Origin: Echinicola pacifica DSM 19836
GTDB taxonomy: Bacteria; Bacteroidota; Bacteroidia; Cytophagales; Cyclobacteriaceae
Reading direction: 5' to 3'
Assembly (NCBI RefSeq): GCF_000373245.1
Contig: NZ_KB890738.1
Location: 62,001-126,000 of the forward strand
Length of the DNA: 64,000 nucleotides
Shown here one piece after another: positions 1 through 8,570 of the stretch. A model generated the notes under the pieces. It searched no databases, had not been told where the DNA came from, and was given only the letters and a program-made list of their open reading frames with translations. How positions within the stretch are numbered: the stretch's first letter is position 1; each line of letters starts with the position of its first letter. The position numbers and the translations under genes were made by a program.

Positions 1-1403
1 TAAGATCAGACATGTGTGGCATCGGTGATCCGGGTACTGCCACCCGGAGACATGCTTGTGATCTCATGCAGATGGAGCAGGACAATGGTTTGGTAAATTC
101 ATTTTGGCCCATGGGCTATAAAATACTAGCCGCAGCAAATACAGTGATCAATGCCAGAGACGTGGTCGCCGGCACAGATGAGGAAATAAATCCAGTGGTG
201 GCCGAGGCTTATTTCTTAAGAGCCTATGTTCATTATGTGTTTGTAAGGCTGTTTGGTGAGATCATCTATATGGATGGGACGCCTATGGAAGATCCTTATG
301 CGGCTACTCAGTCTTCAGTAGCGGACATCTATAAAGGAATCATTTCTGATTTGGAATTTGCAAACCAGTGGTTGCCTGATGTCCCTGCGGACCGGTCTCA
401 CCCAGGCAAGGCGGCCTCCTATGGCATGCTCGCTTCAGTATATATGACCAGAGCGACCTCTGAGGCTGCTGAAGGTTCTGATTGGCAAAATGCCTATACC
501 AATGCCAAGGAAGTCATAGATAATGAAGGCCAATATGGCGTGGCATTGGACCAGAGATATTACGATATTTTTGCCCCTGATTATACTTCTTCCGAAGTAC
601 TCTTCAAGCTCAATATGATAGCCAATGACAATCACAATATCACTCCTGGGGAGCTCGGAGGAGGAAATGCAGGTACTGATCAGCTTACCTCAATCACAGG
701 CCCCAGAGGTGACGAAAGATTCGAAGCATTAAATGCTGCCGCTTTTGGATGGAGCGCAATTGTCCCTGAGCTAAAAGTATATGACTCCTGGGATGGCAAA
801 GACTATAGAAAAGCAGTGAGTCTGGATACAGCCATCACCTATCAGGGAGTCATGGATTATCCCTTCACTGAGTGGAGCAATGTACCTCAGAATGTAGCTA
901 GACCTGCTATCGCCAAATATTTCAGAGCCACTGGAGAGGCTGGATTAAGAACGGGTACTGCCCAAGGAGCCAGCTTAAGAGATTCCAACGTGAAGCATAT
1001 CATCATGAGGTATGCAGAAGTACTACTGATCGCCGCTGAGGCAGCGGTAGAACTAGGAAATGACAGCGAAGCGGTATCCTATGTCAACCGAGTAAGGGCC
1101 CGTGCCAGAAATGCCGGTGGAACTGCAGACAATAAATACCAGCCTAGCGCGGCTCCTGCAGATCATATGGGTGGGCTGACCATTGAGGATATCATGGAAG
1201 AGCGCAGATTAGAATTAGCTTTTGAAGGCGTAAGATGGTATGACATCGTACGAAGAAAAATGGGCAATGTATTCTCTGGAGCAGCTCCTGCATTAGAGGA
1301 TAGGAACTTTGACCCAGCCGTGGATTATTTATGGCCTAAATACTATGTGGATGTGGACCTATTACCTGGCCTGACTCAGAACCCTGGGTACGAAGGACTG
1401 TAA
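1..1403 (+). CDS. SusD/RagB-family outer-membrane glycan-binding lipoprotein, 5' partial
   Basis: The reading frame is open to the left edge, so the lipoprotein signal and first helices are outside the window; at least 466 codons remain. The visible part has the TPR-rich SusD fold with the usual landmarks: an EAYFLRAYVHY helix, the RYAEVLLIAAEAA helix, VNRVRARA, and the C-terminal EERRLELAFEGVRWYDIVR signature followed by NPGY at the end. SusD proteins sit on the cell surface as a lid over a SusC TonB-dependent transporter and bind oligosaccharide. The genes just downstream are alginate genes, so alginate oligomers are the inferred ligand; the SusC partner is expected just upstream, out of view. 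The family is certain, the ligand is inference. Confidence 0.93.
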   Translation, partial: RSDMCGIGDPGTATRRHACDLMQMEQDNGLVNSFWPMGYKILAAANTVINARDVVAGTDEEINPVVAEAYFLRAYVHYVFVRLFGEIIYMDGTPMEDPYAATQSSVADIYKGIISDLEFANQWLPDVPADRSHPGKAASYGMLASVYMTRATSEAAEGSDWQNAYTNAKEVIDNEGQYGVALDQRYYDIFAPDYTSSEVLFKLNMIANDNHNITPGELGGGNAGTDQLTSITGPRGDERFEALNAAAFGWSAIVPELKVYDSWDGKDYRKAVSLDTAITYQGVMDYPFTEWSNVPQNVARPAIAKYFRATGEAGLRTGTAQGASLRDSNVKHIIMRYAEVLLIAAEAAVELGNDSEAVSYVNRVRARARNAGGTADNKYQPSAAPADHMGGLTIEDIMEERRLELAFEGVRWYDIVRRKMGNVFSGAAPALEDRNFDPAVDYLWPKYYVDVDLLPGLTQNPGYEGL

Positions 1404-1662
1404 TAATCGCGGATACACAAAAAAATTGGAACCAGGATGCTGTGGGTTTCTCCTTAATAGGGAGATGCCCGCAGATCCTCCTTCCATAAAGGTCGCTAAA
1501 AAGCCAGATCTAAGATCCCCCTACCCTAGGGCCCTTAGCTTACGCTGCATGAAGCCTGACAACCCCCATCGCTGAGCCTAAGATCAGTAATATACAGGGC
1601 AGGAAATCATCCTTCATATACCATCTAAATTTCCATTTACCAGAAACTTAGACGACCAAAAG

Positions 1663-1674
1663 TTGGTGTACCAA
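1663..1674. promoter_or_regulatory. Candidate GntR (FadR-type) operator, site 1
   Basis: TTGGTGTACCAA has perfect 5-bp arms (TTGGT/ACCAA) around a 2-bp centre. An extra ACCAA lies at 1655-1659, making ACCAA-N3-TTGGT-N2-ACCAA. This fits the TnGT-N(0-3)-ACnA pattern known for FadR-subfamily regulators. The site is 236 bp before the regulator's ATG. Binding is inference. Confidence 0.5.
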
Positions 1675-1873
1675 TAGTGAGAATAGTATATTAATAAGAG
1701 TACTCAGACCACGAAGACCTATCATAAATCCCGATCAAAATCTGGAAACCAACTGGGGGAAGCTTTTACAAACTCCCGTCCAGGGCCAGCCAATTGGGAT
1801 TTGGTCAGTTATTTGAATATTTTTATAAAATATCATTAATAAACCTTTGGAACTGAAATTGGATAACCTTAAA

Positions 1874-1885
1874 TTGGTTGACCAA
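1874..1885. promoter_or_regulatory. Candidate GntR (FadR-type) operator, site 2
   Basis: TTGGTTGACCAA has the same arms as site 1, 25 bp before the ATG at 1910. It is placed so that bound regulator would block its own transcription or translation start. The repeat of the same arms and spacing within 211 bp supports a real site. Confidence 0.5.
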
Positions 1886-1909
1886 TTATTGATCAATTCA
1901 ATAAGTCAT

Positions 1910-2656
1910 ATGGAAATACTTAGCAATTTTAGTCAGATCGAAATTGAAACCCCTGTTGATAAAATTATCAATCAGATTAAGAATTTAATTTCGACCGGAC
2001 AATTAAAATCAGGAGATCGTTTGCCTCCAGAGCGCAAGCTTTGCGAGAAGCTTGGTGTAGGTCGGACCCAATTGAGGGATGCGATCAAGAAGCTGGAGTT
2101 TTATGGGATACTGAAGACCCTACCGCAAAGTGGGACCGTGGTAGCGGGTATGGGCATTACGGCCCTGGAGGGATTGATCTCCGACGTCTTAAGACTCGAA
2201 GTGACAGACTTCAAATCACTGGTGGAGACTCGAGTGATCCTAGAGACAAAAAGTGCCTCTCTGGCAGCGGAGCGAAGATCTGAAGCCGACCTAAGGGAGA
2301 TCGAGAAGGCAATGAAAACCCATAAGCAGAAAGTAAAAGATGGGAATCATGCAGTGGAGGAAGACTTAATGTTTCACTTGAAGATCGCTGATGCGAGCAA
2401 GAATTCGGTGCTCACCTCACTGATGCTAATCATCACACCAGATATCCTGTCTTATTTTAAGCAGCATGATGTCTGCGGAGAAGGGCGTTATCTGGCAGCA
2501 GCCGAGGAGCATGAGAGGATGTTTGAGCTTATAAAAGACCAGAATGTACAGGAGGTAGCACTACTTATGGAAGCACATCTTTATGACATCCAGAAATTTG
2601 CTGAAACGAGAATTGAGAGATATAATATTAGACAAACACCAAAAATAAAATCATGA
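1910..2656 (+). CDS. GntR-family transcriptional regulator, FadR subfamily (alginate/uronate locus)
   Basis: The protein has an N-terminal winged helix (about residues 5-75, with SGDRLPPERKLCEKLGVGR typical of GntR) and a C-terminal all-helical FCD ligand domain (RVILETKSASLAA, MFHLKIADASKNSVL, EEHERMFELI). I chose the ATG at 1910 (248 aa, the usual FadR-type length); the frame is open upstream to a TTG at 1847, but that would put a palindromic operator inside the gene. It lies between susD and the lyase operon, all on the same strand, so it is most likely the local repressor responding to an alginate breakdown product such as DEH or KDG. Family is clear; effector and targets are inferred from context. 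Confidence 0.9.
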   Translation: MEILSNFSQIEIETPVDKIINQIKNLISTGQLKSGDRLPPERKLCEKLGVGRTQLRDAIKKLEFYGILKTLPQSGTVVAGMGITALEGLISDVLRLEVTDFKSLVETRVILETKSASLAAERRSEADLREIEKAMKTHKQKVKDGNHAVEEDLMFHLKIADASKNSVLTSLMLIITPDILSYFKQHDVCGEGRYLAAAEEHERMFELIKDQNVQEVALLMEAHLYDIQKFAETRIERYNIRQTPKIKS

Positions 2657-3225
2657 GAGAGAGCTAATAAAAGGAAATAAAAAATGGATCAGCTATTAAG
2701 CCAACCCATTTGCAGATAGAATCAAGTTCAGTTTTAGGAACATTTGGCCGTGCATCCTGAAAAAAAAGAACCGACTCATTGTCCATTACAAAGATAAGGT
2801 TTTTTATTATTCTTTCTATTTTCTGCAAGTGCCTGACCGGCAAGAAGAATCCACGTTTTCACCTTTATATATCGCATAAATACGCATATAGCTCTTAAAT
2901 TTTAGAACAAAAATACCATTCCTTCTTCAAGGGCCCTGGCAAGAATTTGGGGAATTTGGGAAGGTACTAGGCAGCCTTATGTTTCTGCCAAAGAGAATTT
3001 ATCGATTTCATACAAAAACCACCCTTAAAAAAGGTAATAATACTTAACCCAAAATAATAAAGAGAATGAATTCTAAAAGTAAAACCATCAGCAGCATCTC
3101 CTCGGATAGTCCCTTGCAAGCAAAGCCTATCCAATCAAGGAGAATAAGCCAATGAATATCGATAAACCACTACTACAAAAACGAAGCGACAAAGCCGTAT
3201 TAATAACCTACTTAAGAGCATAAAA
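2657..3225. other. Intergenic region before the PL17 lyase gene
   Basis: AT-rich region of 569 bp without a full-size gene. I see no TTGGT-N2-ACCAA copy here. Near its end is a short frame with a strong ribosome binding site (listed separately). The promoter of the lyase operon should lie here but no clean TAnnTTTG box is evident. Confidence 0.5.
3152..3223 (+). CDS. Possible 23-codon leader peptide upstream of the lyase gene
   Basis: ATG at 3152 is preceded by AAGGAG at 3137-3142, an unusually good Shine-Dalgarno for this genome. The 23-codon frame ends with TAA at 3221-3223, three bases before the GTG start of the lyase gene, an arrangement that allows translational coupling. The peptide is basic and has no recognisable motif. 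It may equally be chance or a decayed start. Confidence 0.25.
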   Translation: MNIDKPLLQKRSDKAVLITYLRA

Positions 3226-5484
3226 GTGAGTAAAACGCTAAGCAATATTCTACTAATCACCTGTTTTGGATTGCTATTGGGAGCCTGCGACAGCAGCCCA
3301 AAGAAGCAAACATTAGGACATACCAGCATCCTATTTGACGAGGCCACCATAGCCCAGGTGGATGAAGCGATGAGCTGGCCGCTATTTGAGCAGTCTGTAG
3401 CGGAGGCCAAGTCATTTGTGGAAGAGCAAATGGCACTAGGCATACAGGTTCCTGTACCCAAGGATCTCGCTGGTGGCTATACCCACGAGCGGCATAAGCT
3501 AAATTACCTAAGCATGCAGCAGGCTGGAAAGCTATTTATCATCACGGGAGAAGAAAAATATGCTCAGTATGTAAAGGACCTGCTGATGGCCTATGCCGAG
3601 CTATATCCAAGTCTGGATAGACATCCTAGTCGTAAGTCATACTCACCAGGCAAGTTTTTTTGGCAATGCCTGAATGATGCTAACTGGCTAGTCTATACCA
3701 GTCAGGCCTATGACTGCATATATGATTGGATGAGTGAGGAAGAGCGGAATATAGTAGAAAGCAAACTTCTGAGACCTCAGGCAGACTTCCTGTCTATCGA
3801 GACTCCTCAGTTTTTTAACCGTATCCATAATCACAGCACCTGGGCCAATGCCGGAGTGGGAATGCTAGGCTTGGTAATTGGCGATACGCTATTGGTACAT
3901 CGCTCACTTTATGGACTGGAGGATGATGGGCTGGACACTGAAACCACCGACAATGACGGGGCCCGAATCAAGAATCAGGAACGTGCCGGATTTTTGGCTC
4001 AGCTGGATTTATTATTCTCCCCGGACGGATTCTATGCAGAGGGACCTTATTACCAGCGATATGCTATCTATCCTTTTGTGGTATTTGCTGCGAGCTTACA
4101 GAATGCTAAGCCAGACCAGAAGATATTCGAATACAGAGATGGGATTCTAGGCAAAGCTGTCTATGCTTTGGTAAATCTGACAGATGAGGAGGGTGAATTT
4201 TTCCCCATCAATGATGCCCAGAAGGGAATGTCCTATTACTCCAGAGAGTTGATATCGGCGGTGAATATCGCCTATCACTTTGCTGGGCAGAATCCGGAAT
4301 TACTCTCCATAGCGCAGAAACAAAATACGGTATTGCTGGATGCAGCGGGCATGCATGTGGCCAAAGACATTGAAGCAGGCATGAGCCAGCCCTTTGCCCA
4401 TAAGTCCATGGAGCTCACAGATGGCACCGATGGAAACAGCGGAGGCCTAGGCATCCTACGGATGAAAGGCGAGACTGGCAGCCTGTCAGCGGTATTAAAA
4501 TACACCGCCCAAGGGATGGGACACGGGCACTTCGACAAGCTCTCCCTCTCGGTCTATCAGGAAGGTGCGGAAGTATTGCAAGATTATGGCGTGGCGCGTT
4601 TTGTAAATATTGAACAGAAAGACGGTGGCGGGTATCTCAGTGAAAATCAAACTTTTGCGAAGCAAACTATCGCTCACAATGCCCTCGTGGTGAATCGCCA
4701 AAGTCACTATACCGGATCCACAGAACTAGGCAGCCAATACCACAGTGATCGCTTCTTCTTCGATGCCGGAAATGAGGACATCAAGATCGTAAGTGCTAAG
4801 GATGCTCATGCCTATGAAGGCATAGGACAGCAGCGTACCATCGCTTTGATACAGGATGAGCTTTTCGAAAAGCCGATTTTGATCGATGTGCTAAGCGTCG
4901 CCAGCGAGTCCAAAAACCACTATGACTTACCTTATTATTATTTTGGTCAACTGCTTTCTACCACTTGGGAAAACAAGATAGCAGAAACACTAAGGCCTCT
5001 TGGTGAGTCTGACGGATACCAGCATCTATGGATGGAAGCTCAGGGAACAGCTTCTGCCGGCAACTCCAAGATCACTTGGATGGATAGAAATCAGTTCTAT
5101 ACGCTCAGTACTTTGAGCCTGGAAGGCGACCAAATGACCCTGGCCCGTACGGGCGCAAATGACCCCAAATTCAATCTTCGCAGAGACCCTATGGTCATGA
5201 TCAGTAGAGAGGACGCGAGTACCAGTTTTGTAAGCATTCTGGAGCCACACGGGAGCTATTCCACAGTGAGCGAACTCTCTCAAGGTGCTTCATCGCAGGT
5301 ACAAGGCTTGAAGATACTCTTTGAATCCGAGGAATATATAGCCATAGAATGGCAGCATATATCGGGTCAAACCTACCGTCTTGCGATAGCAAAATCCAAT
5401 AATGGACAGGAGGAATCACATCAGATAAAAATAGAAAATAAATTATGGGACTGGAAAGGCTCATACAGTTACATTAAAATATAA
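3226..5484 (+). CDS. Oligoalginate lyase, polysaccharide lyase family 17 (heparinase II/III-like)
   Basis: A 752-aa lipoprotein (lipobox LLGAC, Cys21) with an N-terminal alpha/alpha toroid and a C-terminal heparinase II/III beta-sheet domain, as in the exo-type oligoalginate lyase Alg17C. Seen landmarks are GGYTHERHK (about 84-91), SPGKFFWQCLN, HNHSTWA (Asn202-His203) and EGPYYQRYA (Tyr275/276), which match the catalytic Asn/His/Tyr region of PL17, and GMGHGHFDKLS with the later active-site His. The reaction releases 4,5-unsaturated monouronate from the end of alginate oligomers by beta-elimination, here probably in the periplasm or anchored to the outer membrane. The start is GTG. The next gene follows after 6 bp, giving an operon with KdgF, permease and reductase. 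Confidence 0.92.
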   Translation: MSKTLSNILLITCFGLLLGACDSSPKKQTLGHTSILFDEATIAQVDEAMSWPLFEQSVAEAKSFVEEQMALGIQVPVPKDLAGGYTHERHKLNYLSMQQAGKLFIITGEEKYAQYVKDLLMAYAELYPSLDRHPSRKSYSPGKFFWQCLNDANWLVYTSQAYDCIYDWMSEEERNIVESKLLRPQADFLSIETPQFFNRIHNHSTWANAGVGMLGLVIGDTLLVHRSLYGLEDDGLDTETTDNDGARIKNQERAGFLAQLDLLFSPDGFYAEGPYYQRYAIYPFVVFAASLQNAKPDQKIFEYRDGILGKAVYALVNLTDEEGEFFPINDAQKGMSYYSRELISAVNIAYHFAGQNPELLSIAQKQNTVLLDAAGMHVAKDIEAGMSQPFAHKSMELTDGTDGNSGGLGILRMKGETGSLSAVLKYTAQGMGHGHFDKLSLSVYQEGAEVLQDYGVARFVNIEQKDGGGYLSENQTFAKQTIAHNALVVNRQSHYTGSTELGSQYHSDRFFFDAGNEDIKIVSAKDAHAYEGIGQQRTIALIQDELFEKPILIDVLSVASESKNHYDLPYYYFGQLLSTTWENKIAETLRPLGESDGYQHLWMEAQGTASAGNSKITWMDRNQFYTLSTLSLEGDQMTLARTGANDPKFNLRRDPMVMISREDASTSFVSILEPHGSYSTVSELSQGASSQVQGLKILFESEEYIAIEWQHISGQTYRLAIAKSNNGQEESHQIKIENKLWDWKGSYSYIKI

Positions 5485-5490
5485 GACAAT

Positions 5491-5865
5491 ATGAAGCGAT
5501 TTAGTGAAAAGTTTATCCTTACAAAGAAGGTCGAATGGGAAGAACTTGGTGGAGGTGTATCTCGCAAGTTTTTGGGCTATGACAACCAGATCATGATGGT
5601 CCAGGTAAAGTTTGAGGCAGGCGCAGAAGGCACTCCTCATGCCCACTTCCACACGCAGGCGACCTATGTAGCTCAAGGGAAATTTGAGTTTATCATCGAT
5701 GGCGTAAAGCAGATCGTGGAAGGTGGTGATGGTGTATATATCGAGCCCAACCTTCTGCATGGTGCCAAATGCATAGAAGCGGGAATATTAATCGACGTAT
5801 TCAGCCCGGTAAGGGAAGACTTCCTCGATGGTGGCGCAGTGTCATACTTTGGAGATAAGGCTTAA
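5491..5865 (+). CDS. kdgF: KdgF-type cupin, unsaturated-uronate ring-opening enzyme
   Basis: A 124-aa single cupin. The metal site is visible as His50-x-His52-x-His54-x-Gln56 (PHAHFHTQ) and His90 in NLLHGA. KdgF proteins convert the 4,5-unsaturated monouronates released by pectate or alginate lyases to the linear ketone form (DKI or DEH), a step that otherwise happens slowly without enzyme. The position right after a PL17 lyase (6-bp gap) and 2 bp before a uronate-type permease fits this role. The product is not exported, as no signal peptide is present. Family and context agree well. Confidence 0.88.
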   Translation: MKRFSEKFILTKKVEWEELGGGVSRKFLGYDNQIMMVQVKFEAGAEGTPHAHFHTQATYVAQGKFEFIIDGVKQIVEGGDGVYIEPNLLHGAKCIEAGILIDVFSPVREDFLDGGAVSYFGDKA

Positions 5866-5867
5866 CT

Positions 5868-7142
5868 ATGAAAATCAAAGGCTTAAGGTGGTGGATTATC
5901 GGACTGATTTTCCTCGCCACCGTCATCAACTATATCGACCGCACCGCACTCAGTGTGATGTGGCCAGGTATTTCGGAGGAGCTAGGCTTCACGAAGAATG
6001 ATTACGCGATCATGCTCAATGTCTTTATGGTGGCATATGCTCTAGGGCAATCACTTTCCGGAAGGATGTTTGACAAGGTGGGCACGCGGATGGGCTATGT
6101 GATCAGCATCATGGTCTGGGGAGCATCAACAGCCCTCCACGCGGTAGCCCGCGGAATGCTGTCCTTTTCTGTCTTCCGTGTCATGCTCGGCTTATCAGAA
6201 GCTGGCAACTGGCCTGGCGCAGTAAAGAGCAATGCGGAGTGGTTTCCTGTCAAAGAGCGCGCCATTGCCCAAGGCATTTTCAATGCTGGCGCCTCCATGG
6301 GTTCTGTCATTGCCCCTCCCCTGATCGCCATGTTGTATGTGGGTTTTGGATGGAGAATGACCTTCATGATCGTGGGTAGTCTGGTGGTGCTCTGGGTGAT
6401 CCCCTGGCTGATCATCAATAAGGCTACGCCTAATAAGCACCCTTGGATCACCGATGAGGAGAGAGACTTCATCATGTCTGACCGACAGGAAGATAAGAAT
6501 ATACCTGAGGAGGAAGAGCAAGTTCTTTCATTAAAGGAAATCATGTCCCATAAAGAATCCTGGGCAGTATTGGTCTCCAGGTTTTTTCTGGAACCTATCT
6601 GGTGGTTATTCGTAGGCTGGATGCCGATCTACCTAGCCGACAAGTATGGCTTTGATGTCAAAGAAATAGGGTTTTTCGCTTGGGTACCTTATGTAGGCGC
6701 CGCGATAGGCAGCTTATCGGGAGGCTGGTTTTCTGGCCGAATGATCAGCAGCACAGGAAGTGTGGACAAGGCTCGAAAGACCACCATTACTATAGGTGCT
6801 GTCCTGATGTTCCTGGGGCTGATAGCCACCATCCTTATGGCCAATACACCGGAGAAGTTTGTAGGTATTGTGGCTGTGGTGCTTTTTGGATTTCAGTTTT
6901 CCATTAGCAATGTGCAGACCTTGCCGAGTGACCTCTTCAGCGGAAAATCCGTGGGTACACTTGCTGGATTTGGTGGTACAATCGGCGTGATCTCCGTGAT
7001 CCTCATGAACTTCCTGATCCCTATCATCACTACAGAATCATACACTCCAGCATTTATAGCCATCGCCCTATTCGTACCCTTAGGCGTGATATCCATCTAT
7101 GTATTGTGTAAAAAAATAGAACCAGTAAAAATTAAAAAATAA
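5868..7142 (+). CDS. MFS permease, anion:cation symporter (hexuronate transporter) family
   Basis: A 424-aa protein with 12 predicted membrane helices. It begins RWWIIGLIFLATVINYIDR, the ACS-family first-helix signature with NYIDR, and carries GLSEAGNWPGAVKSNAEWFP, the loop typical of ExuT-like hexuronate carriers. It probably carries DEH or unsaturated uronate from periplasm to cytoplasm. The gene starts 2 bp after kdgF, so the two are translated from the same message. Substrate is inferred from neighbours. Confidence 0.88.
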   Translation: MKIKGLRWWIIGLIFLATVINYIDRTALSVMWPGISEELGFTKNDYAIMLNVFMVAYALGQSLSGRMFDKVGTRMGYVISIMVWGASTALHAVARGMLSFSVFRVMLGLSEAGNWPGAVKSNAEWFPVKERAIAQGIFNAGASMGSVIAPPLIAMLYVGFGWRMTFMIVGSLVVLWVIPWLIINKATPNKHPWITDEERDFIMSDRQEDKNIPEEEEQVLSLKEIMSHKESWAVLVSRFFLEPIWWLFVGWMPIYLADKYGFDVKEIGFFAWVPYVGAAIGSLSGGWFSGRMISSTGSVDKARKTTITIGAVLMFLGLIATILMANTPEKFVGIVAVVLFGFQFSISNVQTLPSDLFSGKSVGTLAGFGGTIGVISVILMNFLIPIITTESYTPAFIAIALFVPLGVISIYVLCKKIEPVKIKK

Positions 7143-7165
7143 CTAACCAAATAATTGAACAAAAC

Positions 7166-7918
7166 ATGAAACTAAAAGGTAAAGTAGCAGTAGTAACAGG
7201 AGGTGCCCGTGATATAGGGCGCGCAGTATGTGTAAAATTAGCCACTGAGGGAGCAAAAGTTGTAGTAAACTATTACGAAAGCGAAGGAGACAGCAAAGCC
7301 ACTTTGGAGGCAATCAAGGCTGTTGGCGGTGAAGCTATCGCAGTATATGGTGATATGACCAAGCTCGAAGACATCGATAATATGGTTGCAAAAACCAAAG
7401 AAGCTTTTGGCGAAAAAGTGGACATCCTGGTAAACGTTGCCGGTGGCCTATTTGCACGTAAGACTATTGAAGAAGTGGACGAGTCATTCTATAACTTGAT
7501 CATGAATGTCAACTTCAAATCTACTGTGTTTGTAACCAAGGCTTTCAAACCTCTAATGGGTAAAGGTGGAGCTATCGTCAACTTCGCGTCTCAGGCAGGT
7601 CGTGACGGCGGAGGACCTGGTGCCTTCTTATATGCGGCTTCAAAAGGTGCTATCTCTACGCTTACCCGTGGTCTTGCCAAGGAATTGGGTCCACAGGGAA
7701 TCAGAGTAAACGCCCTGAATCCAGGTATGATCGCTACCAAATTCCATGATGATTTCACTAAGGATGAAGTGAGAACAAAAGTGGCTGGCGGCACTCCTTT
7801 GAGAAGAGAAGGTAAAGCAGAAGAAGTAGCTGACTTGGTAGCTTACCTAGCCAGCGATGAGGCTTCTTTCCTTACAGGAAACAATATTGATATCAACGGT
7901 GGACTAGCGTTCTCTTAA
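7166..7918 (+). CDS. SDR-family oxidoreductase, probable DEH reductase
   Basis: A classical short-chain dehydrogenase of 250 aa: TGGARDIG nucleotide-binding motif (11-18; Asp replaces the more common Gly before IG), NVAGG (90-94), catalytic Ser142, Tyr156 and Lys160 (YAASK), and the C-terminal NGG. In alginate loci of this phylum such an enzyme reduces DEH (4-deoxy-L-erythro-5-hexoseulose uronate) to 2-keto-3-deoxygluconate with NAD(P)H. It is last in the operon, 23 bp after the permease. KDG kinase and KDPG aldolase, needed to finish the path, are not in the window. Sequence alone gives SDR; the DEH role rests on context. Confidence 0.85.
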   Translation: MKLKGKVAVVTGGARDIGRAVCVKLATEGAKVVVNYYESEGDSKATLEAIKAVGGEAIAVYGDMTKLEDIDNMVAKTKEAFGEKVDILVNVAGGLFARKTIEEVDESFYNLIMNVNFKSTVFVTKAFKPLMGKGGAIVNFASQAGRDGGGPGAFLYAASKGAISTLTRGLAKELGPQGIRVNALNPGMIATKFHDDFTKDEVRTKVAGGTPLRREGKAEEVADLVAYLASDEASFLTGNNIDINGGLAFS

Positions 7919-8023
7919 TCAATATCTGATTACCAATCTATCCCCTAACATTAGCTCAGACTAGGCCACAACCCTACTGAAAGTGAAGAAGAGGCCGGAA
8001 ATCCTGACTTATGGGCACATATT

Positions 8024-8535
8024 GGGCACATCAGCGTCTAAGTAAAGCCCTATTAAAGGAAGCTGATTTACGAAGTTTTCCATGCTTTCAGGAGTTTTGC
8101 GCCACGGCGCAAAGAGGTGGTTTCACAGCATGAGTACATCTAATAAACCAGTACAGATTAATTTCTGTACTGGTTTTTGCTTTTCTATAGGTACTAATCC
8201 TGCAAGCGAATATATAAGTTGCTTAGCACTATCGACCTAAGACCTTATGACAAGCCAATAGGAAAAGTGTGCCAATACCGGGCACAGAGGAGTCTATAAA
8301 AGGCCATGTTTTAGGAAGATGATTTACGAAGTTTTCCATGCTTTCAGGAGTTTTGCGCCACGGCGCAAAGAGGTGGTTTCACAGCATGAGTACCTCTAAT
8401 AAACCAGTGCAGAATAGTTTCTGTACCTGCTTTTGCTTTTCTATAGGTACTAATCCTGCAAGCGAATATATAAATTGCTTAGCACTATCGACCTAAGACC
8501 TTAAGACAAGCCAATAGGAAAAGTGTGCCAGTCGG
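8024..8535. repeat. Tandem duplication of a 256-bp intergenic unit
   Basis: Copy 1 is about 8024-8279 and copy 2 about 8280-8535. Landmarks such as gatttacgaag (8065 and 8321), the 18-nt hairpin and gtgtgcca (8267 and 8523) are all exactly 256 bp apart, so there are no net insertions or deletions, only point differences. Each copy holds a TTTGCGCC-AC-GGCGCAAA hairpin (8096-8113, 8352-8369), flanked by catgct...agcatg outer arms. Copy 1 also has a perfect 13-bp stem (8145-8157 with 8164-8176); in copy 2 that stem has lost several pairs. Both copies keep a 52-codon open frame (8082-8240 and 8338-8496) of unknown meaning. Confidence 0.9.
8145..8185 (+). terminator. Probable terminator of the alginate operon (copy 1 hairpin)
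   Basis: A perfect 13-bp stem (8145-8157 / 8164-8176) with loop TTAATT is followed by TTTTTGCTTTT. It lies 226 bp after the reductase stop. The matching place in repeat copy 2 no longer pairs well. Confidence 0.6.
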
Positions 8536-8570
8536 TACATAAAAGTCTTAGCTAAGCCTAAGGATAACAA

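Larger units (their letters stand above)
1404..1909. other. Intergenic region between susD and the GntR regulator
   Basis: No gene or clear terminator is seen here. It holds two palindromic TTGGT-N2-ACCAA sites (listed separately) and half sites ACCAA at 1655-1659 and TTGGT near 1801, so it is probably the control region of the regulator gene. The last part is AT-rich. Confidence 0.6.
7919..8570. other. Intergenic region with duplicated 256-bp unit
   Basis: The 652-bp space between the reductase gene and the convergent glycosidase gene is mostly taken up by two tandem copies of a 256-bp unit (8024-8279 and 8280-8535). Nothing else is recognised. Confidence 0.7.

Noticed and set aside
1847-1909. 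Upstream TTG as start of the GntR regulator
   Set aside because: It would add 21 residues not typical of the family and place an operator-like palindrome within the coding sequence; ATG 1910 gives the usual length.
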